A program made the translations under genes and the position numbers. A DNA stretch of 64,000 nucleotides from Hydrogenedens sp964549105 (GTDB lineage: Bacteria; Hydrogenedentota; Hydrogenedentia; Hydrogenedentales; Hydrogenedentaceae): assembly GCA_964549105.1 (NCBI GenBank), contig CAZJTZ010000001.1, positions 186,001 through 250,000 of the forward strand, in the 5' to 3' direction. Every line of letters begins with the position of its first letter. Positions within the stretch are counted from its first letter, which is position 1. The notes beneath the pieces are model-generated. The model did not search any database and was not told the origin of the DNA. It worked only from the letters and a program-made list of their open reading frames with translations. Positions 8,521-17,832 of this stretch are shown one piece after another.

Positions 8521-9948
8521 ATGAAGGAAAAGGAATTAATTCAAATAGGATATACATCGGCAGCGGCTCGTGAAATTGCTTTACAAATATTCAACAAAGC
8601 AGTGAAGGAAGGCTTTTCTAAAAAGGAGGCTAAACGGATGCTGCGGGTGGTTATTCGTAATCCTGCTGCTTTCGTTCAGGATTCGCTTTGGGGTGAATTG
8701 GCTCGCATCCTCCACGAGAAAAGCCCGGAAACGGTTCGAGAAAGAATAACAGAAAAGCACTTCGACTATCAGCAAATTTCTGAAACAAAAGCACCGTTTA
8801 AGATTTGGGGTACTGATATTGACCCAGAGTCTATCCAACAAATTGTAAATGCTTGTTCTCTTCCTGTTTCTGTTCGAGGTGCATTAATGCCTGACGCCCA
8901 TGTAGGTTATGGGTTGCCCATTGGTGGTGTTTTAGCCACAGATAATGCTGTTATTCCTTATGCTGTGGGAGTGGATATTGCGTGTCGAGTAAAAATAAGT
9001 ATACTTGATTTACCACCTAAACTCATTGATGATGACCCATCTCGATTAAAAAGAGCCATTGAGCAGGAAACACGGTTCGGTGTAGGTTCAACCTTCAAAC
9101 CACATAGACAACATCCTGTTATGGACTTGAATTGGAATATTTCGCCTATTACAAAAGAGAATAAGGACAAGGCATGGGACCAGTTAGGCACAAGTGGGAG
9201 CGGAAATCATTTTGTAGAATTTGGAATTTTAGAAATCATGACAGATGAACTACCTCTACCCAGGGGCACTTATTTCGCCTTGCTATCTCACAGTGGAAGT
9301 CGTGGAACAGGGGCTCTGGTTTGCGAATATTACAGTAAAATAGCAAGACAAAAACATCAAAAACTTCCTCATCCGTTACAACATTTAGCATGGTTATCTT
9401 TAACAGATTCTGCTGGCCACGAATACTGGGAAGCCATGCAACTCATGGGCAAGTATGCACAAGCCAACCATGAATGTATACATACTCACATAAGTAGAAA
9501 TTTAGGTGTTCCTGTCCTATGGAGTTTAGAGAATCATCACAATTTTGCATGGAAGGAAAAACATGACGGTAGAGAAGTTATCGTCCATCGCAAAGGAGCA
9601 ACACCCGCCGAAAAAGGGCAATTGGGAATTGTGCCCGGTTCCATGGCAAGTCCTGGTTTTATTGTTAAAGGATTAGGAAATGAGGCGGCCTTGCGTTCCG
9701 CAGCCCATGGTGCAGGTAGGTTAATGAGCCGCTCACAAGCCAAAAAGACCCTTTCCTGGAAAAAGGTGGAAGACTTACTTAAAGAACGCAAGGTGTCTGT
9801 CATTACCGCAGGGATAGATGAAATTCCACTTGTATATAAAGATATTCATAAAGTTATGAAGGAACAAGAGGACCTTGTTGTGCCTCTGGCGATGTTTTAT
9901 CCGCGAATAGTTAAAATGGCACCCGCAGGCGAAAAACCCGAAGATTAA
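8521..9948 (+). CDS. rtcB: RtcB-family RNA ligase (3'-phosphate/5'-OH)
   Basis: A 475-residue protein with the RtcB signatures: MPDAHVGYGLPIGGV (around residue 127), GVD152IAC155 and GNH230FVE for Mn binding, H257-S-G-S-R-G, ENHHNFAW, a VHRKGATPA loop, and AAH396GAGR, where the His is expected to carry the GMP intermediate. RtcB joins RNA 3'-phosphate or 2',3'-cyclic-phosphate ends to 5'-OH ends in RNA repair or tRNA processing. Residues 1-90 are a helical N-terminal extension, so the protein is longer than the 408-residue E. coli enzyme and closer to the archaeal length. No archease or RtcA gene is next to it. It may be co-transcribed with the Nudix gene. Confidence 0.93.
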   Translation: MKEKELIQIGYTSAAAREIALQIFNKAVKEGFSKKEAKRMLRVVIRNPAAFVQDSLWGELARILHEKSPETVRERITEKHFDYQQISETKAPFKIWGTDIDPESIQQIVNACSLPVSVRGALMPDAHVGYGLPIGGVLATDNAVIPYAVGVDIACRVKISILDLPPKLIDDDPSRLKRAIEQETRFGVGSTFKPHRQHPVMDLNWNISPITKENKDKAWDQLGTSGSGNHFVEFGILEIMTDELPLPRGTYFALLSHSGSRGTGALVCEYYSKIARQKHQKLPHPLQHLAWLSLTDSAGHEYWEAMQLMGKYAQANHECIHTHISRNLGVPVLWSLENHHNFAWKEKHDGREVIVHRKGATPAEKGQLGIVPGSMASPGFIVKGLGNEAALRSAAHGAGRLMSRSQAKKTLSWKKVEDLLKERKVSVITAGIDEIPLVYKDIHKVMKEQEDLVVPLAMFYPRIVKMAPAGEKPED

Positions 9949-10004
9949 AATTTTTACCCTTTTTATTTGGAAGTTACACCCACTCATTGGTAAAATTTAT
10001 CAAA

Positions 10005-10010
10005 TATAAT
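10005..10010 (+). promoter_or_regulatory. -10 element for the pyrR-pyrB gene
   Basis: A perfect TATAAT without a good -35 at 16-18 bases. Its end is 10 bases before the ATG at 10021, which would leave almost no leader. It is 28 bases before the ATG at 10039, which has a Shine-Dalgarno. No PyrR-binding RNA hairpin or attenuator terminator is visible in the 70 bases upstream. Confidence 0.4.
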
Positions 10011-10038
10011 TATCAATAGAATGGAAAAGGCACGAAAT

Positions 10039-11652
10039 ATGGTGGCTGAATTTTCTGATATTAAAGCGGGGACAATATTATTTAACGAAAATATAATGAA
10101 AGATTTGATACATCTATTAGCACAGCAGATAATTAATGATAATGAGGTAGAAGAACTGGCTTTTATAGGGATTTTGCGTAGGGGTTATCCATTAGCCCAA
10201 CGAATTGCTCAGGAGATATTCAAAATTTGCAAAGTATTACCACCAGTAGGTGCCGTATCCACCACATTATTTCGTGATGATTTGAGAATAGGTAAAGGGG
10301 CTGCACAAGCCCATGGAACAACTTATATCCCATTCGATATTAACCAGAAAACGATTATACTGGTAGATGATGTCCTTGCCGCAGGTAGAACCATACGAGC
10401 CGCCATGGACGAAATCATGTATTATGGTAGACCCAAAAAAATATTACTGGCATGTTTGATTGACCGTGGAGGAAGAGAAATCCCCATTCAGCCTTCTTAT
10501 TGTGCATGGAGACCTACCGTTGAATCCATTCCTTCAAACTTATGGATTTCTGTATGGCTAAAGGAAACTGATGGGAAGGACATGGTCATTATTGAAGAGC
10601 ATGAAAATAAACCTAAACCCATATTGAAAGAAACACCCCCCAAAGAGCAGATATTTAGTGCAGACCATCCTGCCTTGAAGATATGGAAGCATAAAGATTT
10701 GTTGGGATTGCAGTTCTTAACCCGGGATGAGATTATATCTATACTGGATATGGTTCCTCCTTTCCTCGAAGTAATGTCCCGAAGCACAGGGATTAAAAAG
10801 GTTCCCCTACTTCAAGGGAGGGTAGTTGTTCACTGGTTTCATGAACCCAGCACACGCACTTTTGCCTCATTTGACCTTGCTGCAAAACGATTGAGCGCCG
10901 ATACTCTCTCCATTTCGGCTTCCAGTTCAAGCGAGAAAAAAGGAGAGACGCTTCACGATACTCTGTATAATATTGAGGCAATGAAAACAGATATTCTTGT
11001 AGTGCGACATCGCTTCTCTGGCGTCCCAAAACTGCTTGCAGAGAATCATCCTTCACATGTCATTAATGCTGGTGATGGAGAGCATGAACATCCGACACAA
11101 GGACTATTAGATGCTTTTACCATGCAGCAGTTTATCCGAGACTATAGACAAGACCCCACAGCAAGTTTAGAAGGGGTGCGTGTGTCCATTATTGGGGATA
11201 TTGCCCACAGTCGTGTGGCACGAAGTAATATATGGGCTTTGTTAAAGTTAGGAGCACAGGTTACCCTTTGCGGACCTCAAACCTTATTGCCAAAAAGTTT
11301 TGAGCAATTGGGCATTTACACAACTACTCGTTTAAAAGAAGCACTTATTGACACGGACATTATTTATGCACTGCGTATCCAGTTAGAGAGACAGGCAAAG
11401 GGGCTTTTCCCGAGTATTCGTGAGTATATAAGGCTCTACCGTATAGATAAGGATACCCTTCGTTATGCCCCGGAACATGCTATTGTTATGCACCCGGGAC
11501 CTATTAACCGTGATGTTGAATTAGCCACAGAAATTGCAGACAGCCCACGAAGTTTAATCTTACAACAGGTGAGTCATGGAGTTGCTGTTCGCATGGCGGT
11601 TATGCACCTTTTAGCAAATAGCCAATATAACAAGGTTGGAGTGCAAATATGA
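10039..11652 (+). CDS. pyrR-pyrB: Fused PyrR (pyr regulator/uracil phosphoribosyltransferase) and aspartate carbamoyltransferase PyrB
   Basis: One uninterrupted frame codes for two enzymes. The first about 180 residues are PyrR-like, with the PRPP loop VDDVLAAGRT at about residue 109 and an RRGYPLAQRIA substrate loop. After a Pro/Lys-rich linker (about 190-210) comes aspartate carbamoyltransferase with S271-T-R-T for carbamoyl phosphate, the EKKGETLHDT loop, HPTQG at about 351, the GDIAHSRVARS domain-2 start, and HPGPINRDVE. All key ATCase residues are present; the usual second Arg after STRT is Phe. ATCase makes carbamoyl aspartate in UMP synthesis; PyrR senses UMP and PRPP. The ATG at 10039 has AAAAGG upstream and fits PyrR lengths; an ATG at 10021 is in frame but has no Shine-Dalgarno. 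The stop overlaps pyrC by 4 bases. Confidence 0.9.
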   Translation: MVAEFSDIKAGTILFNENIMKDLIHLLAQQIINDNEVEELAFIGILRRGYPLAQRIAQEIFKICKVLPPVGAVSTTLFRDDLRIGKGAAQAHGTTYIPFDINQKTIILVDDVLAAGRTIRAAMDEIMYYGRPKKILLACLIDRGGREIPIQPSYCAWRPTVESIPSNLWISVWLKETDGKDMVIIEEHENKPKPILKETPPKEQIFSADHPALKIWKHKDLLGLQFLTRDEIISILDMVPPFLEVMSRSTGIKKVPLLQGRVVVHWFHEPSTRTFASFDLAAKRLSADTLSISASSSSEKKGETLHDTLYNIEAMKTDILVVRHRFSGVPKLLAENHPSHVINAGDGEHEHPTQGLLDAFTMQQFIRDYRQDPTASLEGVRVSIIGDIAHSRVARSNIWALLKLGAQVTLCGPQTLLPKSFEQLGIYTTTRLKEALIDTDIIYALRIQLERQAKGLFPSIREYIRLYRIDKDTLRYAPEHAIVMHPGPINRDVELATEIADSPRSLILQQVSHGVAVRMAVMHLLANSQYNKVGVQI

Positions 11653-12977
11653 AAATAGTTATACAAAAAGGTTGGGTTATAGACCCCGAGTCAAGCAGGT
11701 CAGGTGAAGCAGATATAGGCATTGAAAACGGAATAATATATGCAGTGGGAAATGAGTTAACGGGGGATGTTTATATCAATGCAGAAGGTCTAATTGTTTC
11801 GCCCGGTCTTGTTGATATTCATGCCCATTTTCGCGAACCTGGTTTTGAATCGAAGGAAACCATAGCCACAGGTGCTCGTGCAGCAGCCCACGGTGGGGTA
11901 ACCACGGTTGTTACCATGCCCAATACCATGCCACCAATTGACAATGCAGGTATGGTGGAACTGGTTGTTCGCCGGGCTCAGGACCTTGATGGCATACATA
12001 TCTATCCCGCAGCATGCGCCACCAAAGGAAGAGCAGGAAAAGAATTGACAGAGATGGCAGACTTGCTGGAATCGGGTGCCGTTGCCATTACAGATGACGG
12101 GAATGATATAGAGTCTTCATCCGTGTTACGGCATGTATTGGAGTATTCGGGTATGGTGGGTCTACTCTATCTTGCTCATTGCGAGGACGAGAGTTTAAGT
12201 GAAGGGGGAGCTATGAATGAAGGGGTTGTCTCTACCCTGCTGGGCATACCGGGAATACCCCGCGAAGCCGAAGAAACAAGGATTGAACGGAATATCCGTC
12301 TTGCAAAATTGGCTAATGTGCCAATACATATACAGCATGTGACTACTAAACGGGGGGTTGAAATTATCCGCAATGCAAAAAGGGAAGGAATCCCTGTCAG
12401 TGCAGAAACATGCCCTCACTACTGGATGTTGACAGACCGCAATATAGAAAGTTACAATCCAAATATGAAGATGAACCCACCGTTGCGTGAAGAGGAAGAT
12501 GTCCGCTCCATTATAGAGGGGTTGAAAGATGGCACAATTGACTGTATCGCTACCGACCACGCACCTCATACCCGCACAGAAAAAAATATGCCCTTTCAAG
12601 AGGCTCCTTTCGGAGTTATTGGATTAGAAACACTGCTGGGTTGTGTCATCAAAGGATTAGTCCAACCCGGACACTTAAAAATAGAAAAAGCAATCCAACT
12701 CTTAACAAAAAACCCCGCAAATATATTAAGGCTAAACGCAGGTACTTTGACTACAGGTTCACCCGCAGACATTACCATTTTCGACCCTGATGAAGAATGG
12801 CTTGTTACAGAAAATTACTTCTACTCAAAAAGTTCCAATTCTCCCTTCACTGGTGTAAAACTATGTGGAAAAGTGAAATACACCTTCTGTTGCGGCAATA
12901 TCCTCTATTATGACAAAAACCTTTCTATCCCCGCAGGTGTCCCTGTCTCCCCAAATTTTACAGGAAATATTCACTAA
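11649..12977 (+). CDS. pyrC: Dihydroorotase
   Basis: A 442-residue class I dihydroorotase of the amidohydrolase superfamily. It has the metal-binding HAHFREPG at about residue 55, the MPNTMPPID substrate loop, AITDDGNDI with the catalytic-site Asp region, ETCPHYWML, and CIATDHAPHT with the base Asp. It closes carbamoyl aspartate to dihydroorotate, the step after PyrB. The ATG overlaps the pyrR-pyrB stop (ATGA), so the two are translationally coupled. The C-terminal GSPADITIFDPDEEW strand is typical of the family. Confidence 0.95.
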   Translation: MKIVIQKGWVIDPESSRSGEADIGIENGIIYAVGNELTGDVYINAEGLIVSPGLVDIHAHFREPGFESKETIATGARAAAHGGVTTVVTMPNTMPPIDNAGMVELVVRRAQDLDGIHIYPAACATKGRAGKELTEMADLLESGAVAITDDGNDIESSSVLRHVLEYSGMVGLLYLAHCEDESLSEGGAMNEGVVSTLLGIPGIPREAEETRIERNIRLAKLANVPIHIQHVTTKRGVEIIRNAKREGIPVSAETCPHYWMLTDRNIESYNPNMKMNPPLREEEDVRSIIEGLKDGTIDCIATDHAPHTRTEKNMPFQEAPFGVIGLETLLGCVIKGLVQPGHLKIEKAIQLLTKNPANILRLNAGTLTTGSPADITIFDPDEEWLVTENYFYSKSSNSPFTGVKLCGKVKYTFCCGNILYYDKNLSIPAGVPVSPNFTGNIH

Positions 12978-13033
12978 ATATAACGAAAAAAACTGCAAAA
13001 AATGTTCTTTTCCGAAAGAGAGGGGGAAGATAA

Positions 13034-13063
13034 GTCGTATATGTCTTATAAGTCATATATGAC
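13034..13063. repeat. Two adjacent palindromic 12-mers downstream of pyrC
   Basis: GTCATATATGAC at 13052-13063 is a perfect palindrome. GTCGTATATGTC at 13034-13045 is a near copy, 18 bases away centre to centre. They lie between two convergent genes, where an operator is not expected. They could be a protein-binding site or chance in AT-rich DNA. Confidence 0.35.
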
Positions 13064-13105
13064 AAATATGGTGTTTTGACAAAAATATCAAGGGTATAAA
13101 GTCAT

Positions 13106-13135
13106 AAGCCCATTATTTGAGGGAATAATGGGCTT
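13106..13135. terminator. Hairpin between convergent pyrC and the oxidoreductase gene
   Basis: A perfect 12-bp stem AAGCCCATTATT with a 6-base loop. Position between convergent stops suggests a bidirectional terminator, but the following tracts on either strand (ATTTGATAAG on plus, ATGACTTTA on minus) are only weakly U-rich. Confidence 0.55.
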
Positions 13136-13167
13136 ATTTGATAAGAAAAAGTCTTGTGGACTTTTTG

Positions 13168-14568
13168 TTATGCTTTTTGTTGACGGTCGTAAGGGGCTTC
13201 TAAACTCCAACCGTTGAGGTAGGGGCGATATGCCCATTCGTTTGCTTTCTTCGTTGCGTCATCGTTGCCTATGAACCGCTCATTTGCAGCATCCCACATT
13301 AATCTGGCACCAGCGACATACGCACAGGTTCCGATATGACATACACGCGTTGTGTTGTGTAGGGTCTCTACGGTAACGATGGGGTCTTTGTTTTCACGAA
13401 TGCAGTCTACAAAGTTTTGCCAATGCGGCTCGTTTAATTGTGATGGACCTGACTTTTTAGGTTCACAGCCGTCACCATTGTTCGGGACAGGGAAGATTTC
13501 GTAACCACCGCGGTCAACACGCATTGTGCCTAATGTGCCATGGAATAGGATACCGTGGTCAGAATAGCCTTTGGGTAAGTATTGGTTATAGACACGATTT
13601 GTAAAGGTCAGGATATAATCGTCAAATTCCCAAACTGCTTCTAGGGTGTCAGGGGTAGTTCTATTATCGGTAAGAACATATTTTCCACCGATAGCACTTA
13701 CTGAACGGGGTTGTTTTTCTTGACCCATCGCCCACAGGGCGATATCAATAAGGTGCGCCCCCCAGTCTGTAATTTTGCCACCGGAATATTCGAGGAACCA
13801 GCGGAAATGGTAAATCCAGCGGTTGGTATTAAATGGTCTATGTTCTACCCAGCCTTGATGGAAATCCCAATCTAAACCTTCTTTTTCCCATTTTCCCTGG
13901 TCATTGTCCCCTAAACCTATTCCTTCGATGGGCTTATCTTCATGGTTAAATGTTTCTACATGGGCAATTTTGCCAAGATAACCGCTTTTGACCAATTCTA
14001 CGGCTTCCTGGAAATGTTGTCCGCTTCTCTGCATTGTCCCACCCTGGAACACAACTTTATTGCGACGGACTGCTTCAACCATTTTACGCCCTTCAACTAT
14101 AGTTGTAGAAAGGGGTTTTTCACAGTAAATATTCTTTTTAGCATCAGCGGCATATAGCACACATAGGCAATGCCAGTGGTCAGGTGTGGCAATAACCACA
14201 GCATCAACATCTTTATTGTCTATAATTTCACGAAAGTCATGGTGCGTAGTGAAGTCAGAGAACTTCTGTCGAACCATTTGAGCACCGCGTTCAAGATTTT
14301 TGGGATACAGGTCGCACAAGGCTATAGGCTGTATATCATCTCTTTGTAATACAAACCCGATATTGGAACGGCCCATACCACCAGTACCGATGTGTCCTGT
14401 TCTTATTTTTTCATTTGCACCTAATATTTTTGAAGGTAAAATAGATTTGTAGACCTGTGCTTGCGAAACACGCGTTAAGGCAGAACCCACAGTAATTCCT
14501 GCTGTAATTTTTGCTGCCTTTTCCATAAAACTTCTTCGGCTTACACTTCTGTCTTTTTTTTCTTCCAT
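13168..14568 (-). CDS. Tat-exported Gfo/Idh/MocA family oxidoreductase
   Basis: A 466-residue protein with a twin-arginine signal (S-R-R-S-F-M-E-K at residues 10-17 followed by a hydrophobic stretch), so it is folded in the cytoplasm and exported. The NAD(P)-binding Rossmann motif is GHIGTGGMGRSN, followed by IATPDHWH and the family EKP motif in YCEKPLSTT. The C-terminal half has W-G-A-H-L-I-D-I-A-L-W, typical of the large Tat-type subfamily common in planctomycetes. Family members oxidise or reduce sugars or similar polyols, with bound cofactor when periplasmic. AAGGAG precedes the ATG. The substrate is not predictable here. Confidence 0.9.
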   Translation of the reverse strand: MEEKKDRSVSRRSFMEKAAKITAGITVGSALTRVSQAQVYKSILPSKILGANEKIRTGHIGTGGMGRSNIGFVLQRDDIQPIALCDLYPKNLERGAQMVRQKFSDFTTHHDFREIIDNKDVDAVVIATPDHWHCLCVLYAADAKKNIYCEKPLSTTIVEGRKMVEAVRRNKVVFQGGTMQRSGQHFQEAVELVKSGYLGKIAHVETFNHEDKPIEGIGLGDNDQGKWEKEGLDWDFHQGWVEHRPFNTNRWIYHFRWFLEYSGGKITDWGAHLIDIALWAMGQEKQPRSVSAIGGKYVLTDNRTTPDTLEAVWEFDDYILTFTNRVYNQYLPKGYSDHGILFHGTLGTMRVDRGGYEIFPVPNNGDGCEPKKSGPSQLNEPHWQNFVDCIRENKDPIVTVETLHNTTRVCHIGTCAYVAGARLMWDAANERFIGNDDATKKANEWAYRPYLNGWSLEAPYDRQQKA

Positions 14569-14761
14569 AGTTTAACACTCCTTATTAAGTGATATTTTTT
14601 TAGTTTTTTATATAAAAGACTCTATAACAATTAGACTCTAATATAACTCTAATTTGTTTTATATTTTAAGAAAAATTTATTTATTAAAAATAGTAATTAT
14701 ATATAGACTATAGAGTAGTATAATATAGAAGAGTAATACATTTCGAAAAAGGATTAAGTTT
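14569..14761. promoter_or_regulatory. Divergent AT-rich intergenic region with a TATAAT and GACTCTA repeats
   Basis: The 193 bases separate two divergent genes. TATAAT at 14719-14724 is a likely -10 for the beta-propeller lipoprotein gene, but no good -35 sits at 16-18 bases. GACTCTA occurs at 14618-14624 and 14634-14640, and AACTCTAA at 14645-14652. The complement-like TATAGAGT occurs at 14709-14716. This clustering could be an operator array, or simple AT-rich similarity. Confidence 0.35.
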
Positions 14762-17704
14762 ATGAAAAGACTTATTTACTATCCAATTATAGTTTTAGCC
14801 ATATTGGTTTTACTTATTTACAATATGACTTCGTGTAAAAATAACCCATCGAACAATCCCCCGTCTGAATCAGGTAATTGTCAATATATAGAGGGAGAAG
14901 AAGGCAGTGAAGGTGAAGCGAAATATATAAGTGCAGGGGTTTATACCACGCGTAATTCGGAATATGCACCCACAACTACAACGGATTCTGAAGCGGGGAA
15001 TGTAGGTGAAACGGAAGACGATACAAGGGAATTGATAGAACCTGATGTTTATCGTGTAATTGGAAATCATTTGTTTGTATTAAATCAATATCGTGGGCTA
15101 ACTATTGTTGACATGGACCATAAGTCTGTTGTTTCAAATGTTCCTATTTACGGTTATCCGAGAGATTTATATATTAGCAATGATAGAGCCTATATTTTGA
15201 TTGGGTATACAATTAAGCATACGATTGAAGAGGGAAAAATTAAGAAAACTACAGGTTCCCAATTATATATAGTTGATATTGAAAATTTAGAGACTCCTGA
15301 AGTAGTATCTTCACTGCCGTTACATGGTGATTTTATTGATAGCCGTTTGCTTGGGAATATTTTATATGCGGTAACCTCCGATTATCAGTATTATTATGTA
15401 GATGAAACTAATTCTGGTGATGGAGGGACAGTTTCATCAGGAGATTCGTGGACAGTAAATTCGGGGAGTAAATGCTGGATAAGTAGTGTAGATATAACGC
15501 AGATAGATAACCCCAAAATAACCGACCAGGTAGAGTTTCCGGGCTATGGTACGGTTATTCAAGCGTCCACCTCTGCCATTTATGTTTGTGCCTCTATTTG
15601 GGATAAGAATGAAACCCAAATAACCTATATAGACATAACGGATGCAAGTGGGACGATTGCTGAGTATTTGCTGGGAAGTGTTCCCGGCTATGTGGCTGAC
15701 CGCTTCAAATTAGATGAATGGAACGGAATATTGCGGGTGGTTTCCAATACATGGTGGTCTGACCGCCAGACCTATTTGACTAATTTTGATGTTTCGGATT
15801 TACAGAATTTGCACCCGGTTTCTCAAATAACTATTGATGCTTCGGGAGAAACGCTATACGCAACGAGGTTTGCAGGTCATCTGGCATATTTAGTTACCTA
15901 TCTGACAAAAGACCCGCTTTTTGTGATTGATTTGTCAGACCCAGAAAAACCTGAAGTCAAAGGGAAATTGGAAGTGCCGGGCTGGTCTGTGTATATAGAA
16001 CCGATGGAAAATGACCAATTAATTGCACTTGGAGTAGATGATTCGGAGGGGCAGCAAAGGGTCAAAGTAAGTTGGTTTGATGTGTCTGACCCGAGTAATC
16101 CTACTGAAAAATCTGTGGTTTCTATAGGAGAGGGATGGACATGGTCTTCTGCTTTTTACGATGTAAAGTCGTTTGCCGTGCTTGATAATCTGATTATTGT
16201 TCCGTTTAGTGGCTGGAATGGAAATGAGTATAAGGAGCAATTACAATTTATTAGACTGGACACAGATTCGCAGACACTAACCCCATTGGGCTCGGTAGAT
16301 ATGAAAGGGCAGGTATCCCGAACTATTAAGTATAAAGATTATTACTATGCAATTACTTCGGAATATCTTCATGAAATTCAATGTGATGGAATCAATCCAC
16401 CAATTTTAACAGATAATATTATTCCTCTTACGGAATATGTTTCGGATGTTATAGAAACAGGGCTTGATAACGAAATAGTGGAAATTATAAGCCATGGAGA
16501 AGATAAAAATATTGAAATTCGATTGGTAACGGCAGATACTGTTAACTCCCTTCCTATAAACACAACGGGTCAATATATGGAAGGGATTAAGATTAATGAG
16601 AACAGTTTGGTATTTGTAATAAATGAATGGAATTATGAACCTACTTATGAGAGTTATTATAGGTTAGTATTTATTAACATTGATGAAAATTCTAATTTGT
16701 CAATACAAAAAGATATTAAAGTGCCCCTTACCCCATACTACTCTTATTGGTGGAATGGGTGTCGTGGATGTGAATATATGCCTATGGTAGAGGGTGATAA
16801 TTCTACTGATGCCGTTCCAGCGTCGGGGATAGTATCAACAGATTCACAAAAAATGTTTTCCCCTTACTATTATTGGTGGTCTCCATCCACGGATATTCAA
16901 CCTATCATGGTTTGCGGAGAATATATTGTTTTAAGAGGCTGGGGAAACCAATATGATATTACATTAGGCAAAGATACACCTAACGAAGGTTTTGCTTTAA
17001 TCCCGATTTCTAATCCTGAAAATATTAAACGGGTTGGTCTGGGATATAATGTTGTTTCTTTGTCAAAGGTAGGTGAAAAACTGTTCTTAACCACTCAGAA
17101 ATATCTGGATAAAGAAGATAGCAATTATTTTTTTGTTGCCTATTATCTGGGTGAAATAGATTTGAATACTCTTATTGAGCCCAATTTAGTTAATGTTCCG
17201 GGTATCTTGCTTACCGCCAATGAAGAAGGAAATATTCTATTCTTGAAAGATTGGCAGTATGATACATCTCAAGAATATTACAACTACGAGTTATGGATTC
17301 GGAGTATAAATTGGGGAGAGGGTCAAGAAGTCTCAATTATTGATTCTGTAAAAATGGCTTATCCCTGGTCCAATGTTTATGTCCAATCCCCCTATCTATT
17401 TATCCTGTCAAATAATGGTAGCCTCGTTCTTACAAAAATGGATATTAATAACGAGGGCAAGTTTATCAATTCGTCGGAGACAATGATTGGTGAGGTATGG
17501 GGTGATATTGTGGGTATAGGTGCTAATCGGTTATATATTACTATGGATGGGGCATCCATCTTAACAGTGAGTATAGGTTATAATACTGTCCTTACATTAG
17601 AAAATGTTTTTCCCATACCTACTTATCCACAAAAAGTCAGAACGGGGGATAAAGGGATCTATATTATATCTGGATATTCTGGCTATTCTCTCATACCTTT
17701 TTAG
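14762..17704 (+). CDS. Beta-propeller domain lipoprotein
   Basis: A 980-residue protein with a lipoprotein signal (hydrophobic run then M-T-S-C25). After a Glu/Gly-rich linker (residues 40-55, similar in style to the EGEG linker elsewhere in this window) the protein is a long series of beta-propeller-like blades. Examples are GLTIVDMDHKSVVSNV, SQLYIVDIENLETPEVV and PLFVIDLSDPEKPEVKG, in the style of the secreted C-terminal beta-propeller family (COG4880). The repeated I-V-D-x-x-x-x-x-P-x-V pattern is the blade signature. It is likely anchored in the outer membrane or periplasm and may bind ligands or proteins; no catalytic motif is seen. AAGGA precedes the ATG. Confidence 0.75.
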   Translation: MKRLIYYPIIVLAILVLLIYNMTSCKNNPSNNPPSESGNCQYIEGEEGSEGEAKYISAGVYTTRNSEYAPTTTTDSEAGNVGETEDDTRELIEPDVYRVIGNHLFVLNQYRGLTIVDMDHKSVVSNVPIYGYPRDLYISNDRAYILIGYTIKHTIEEGKIKKTTGSQLYIVDIENLETPEVVSSLPLHGDFIDSRLLGNILYAVTSDYQYYYVDETNSGDGGTVSSGDSWTVNSGSKCWISSVDITQIDNPKITDQVEFPGYGTVIQASTSAIYVCASIWDKNETQITYIDITDASGTIAEYLLGSVPGYVADRFKLDEWNGILRVVSNTWWSDRQTYLTNFDVSDLQNLHPVSQITIDASGETLYATRFAGHLAYLVTYLTKDPLFVIDLSDPEKPEVKGKLEVPGWSVYIEPMENDQLIALGVDDSEGQQRVKVSWFDVSDPSNPTEKSVVSIGEGWTWSSAFYDVKSFAVLDNLIIVPFSGWNGNEYKEQLQFIRLDTDSQTLTPLGSVDMKGQVSRTIKYKDYYYAITSEYLHEIQCDGINPPILTDNIIPLTEYVSDVIETGLDNEIVEIISHGEDKNIEIRLVTADTVNSLPINTTGQYMEGIKINENSLVFVINEWNYEPTYESYYRLVFINIDENSNLSIQKDIKVPLTPYYSYWWNGCRGCEYMPMVEGDNSTDAVPASGIVSTDSQKMFSPYYYWWSPSTDIQPIMVCGEYIVLRGWGNQYDITLGKDTPNEGFALIPISNPENIKRVGLGYNVVSLSKVGEKLFLTTQKYLDKEDSNYFFVAYYLGEIDLNTLIEPNLVNVPGILLTANEEGNILFLKDWQYDTSQEYYNYELWIRSINWGEGQEVSIIDSVKMAYPWSNVYVQSPYLFILSNNGSLVLTKMDINNEGKFINSSETMIGEVWGDIVGIGANRLYITMDGASILTVSIGYNTVLTLENVFPIPTYPQKVRTGDKGIYIISGYSGYSLIPF

Positions 17705-17832
17705 GTCAATAACCAAAAGTAAAGTTGAAGGCTAATAATCTTTCTAACATTCTTGGTTAAAGAATTAGCATAAGACGAGAAGTAATTTTATATCGGACTA
17801 AAATAAAACAAAAGACAAATAATCTAAAAAAA

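Noticed and set aside
9949..10020. PyrR-binding attenuator before pyrR-pyrB
   Set aside because: No conserved binding loop or terminator hairpin could be found in the short leader.
13076..13100. TTGACA and TATAAA downstream of pyrC as a promoter
   Set aside because: The spacer is only 13 bases, too short for a sigma-70 promoter, and the next gene on the plus strand is 1.6 kb away.
17710..17759. TAACCAA/TTGGTTA as a terminator after the beta-propeller gene
   Set aside because: The 7-bp arms are 36 bases apart and no U-run follows.
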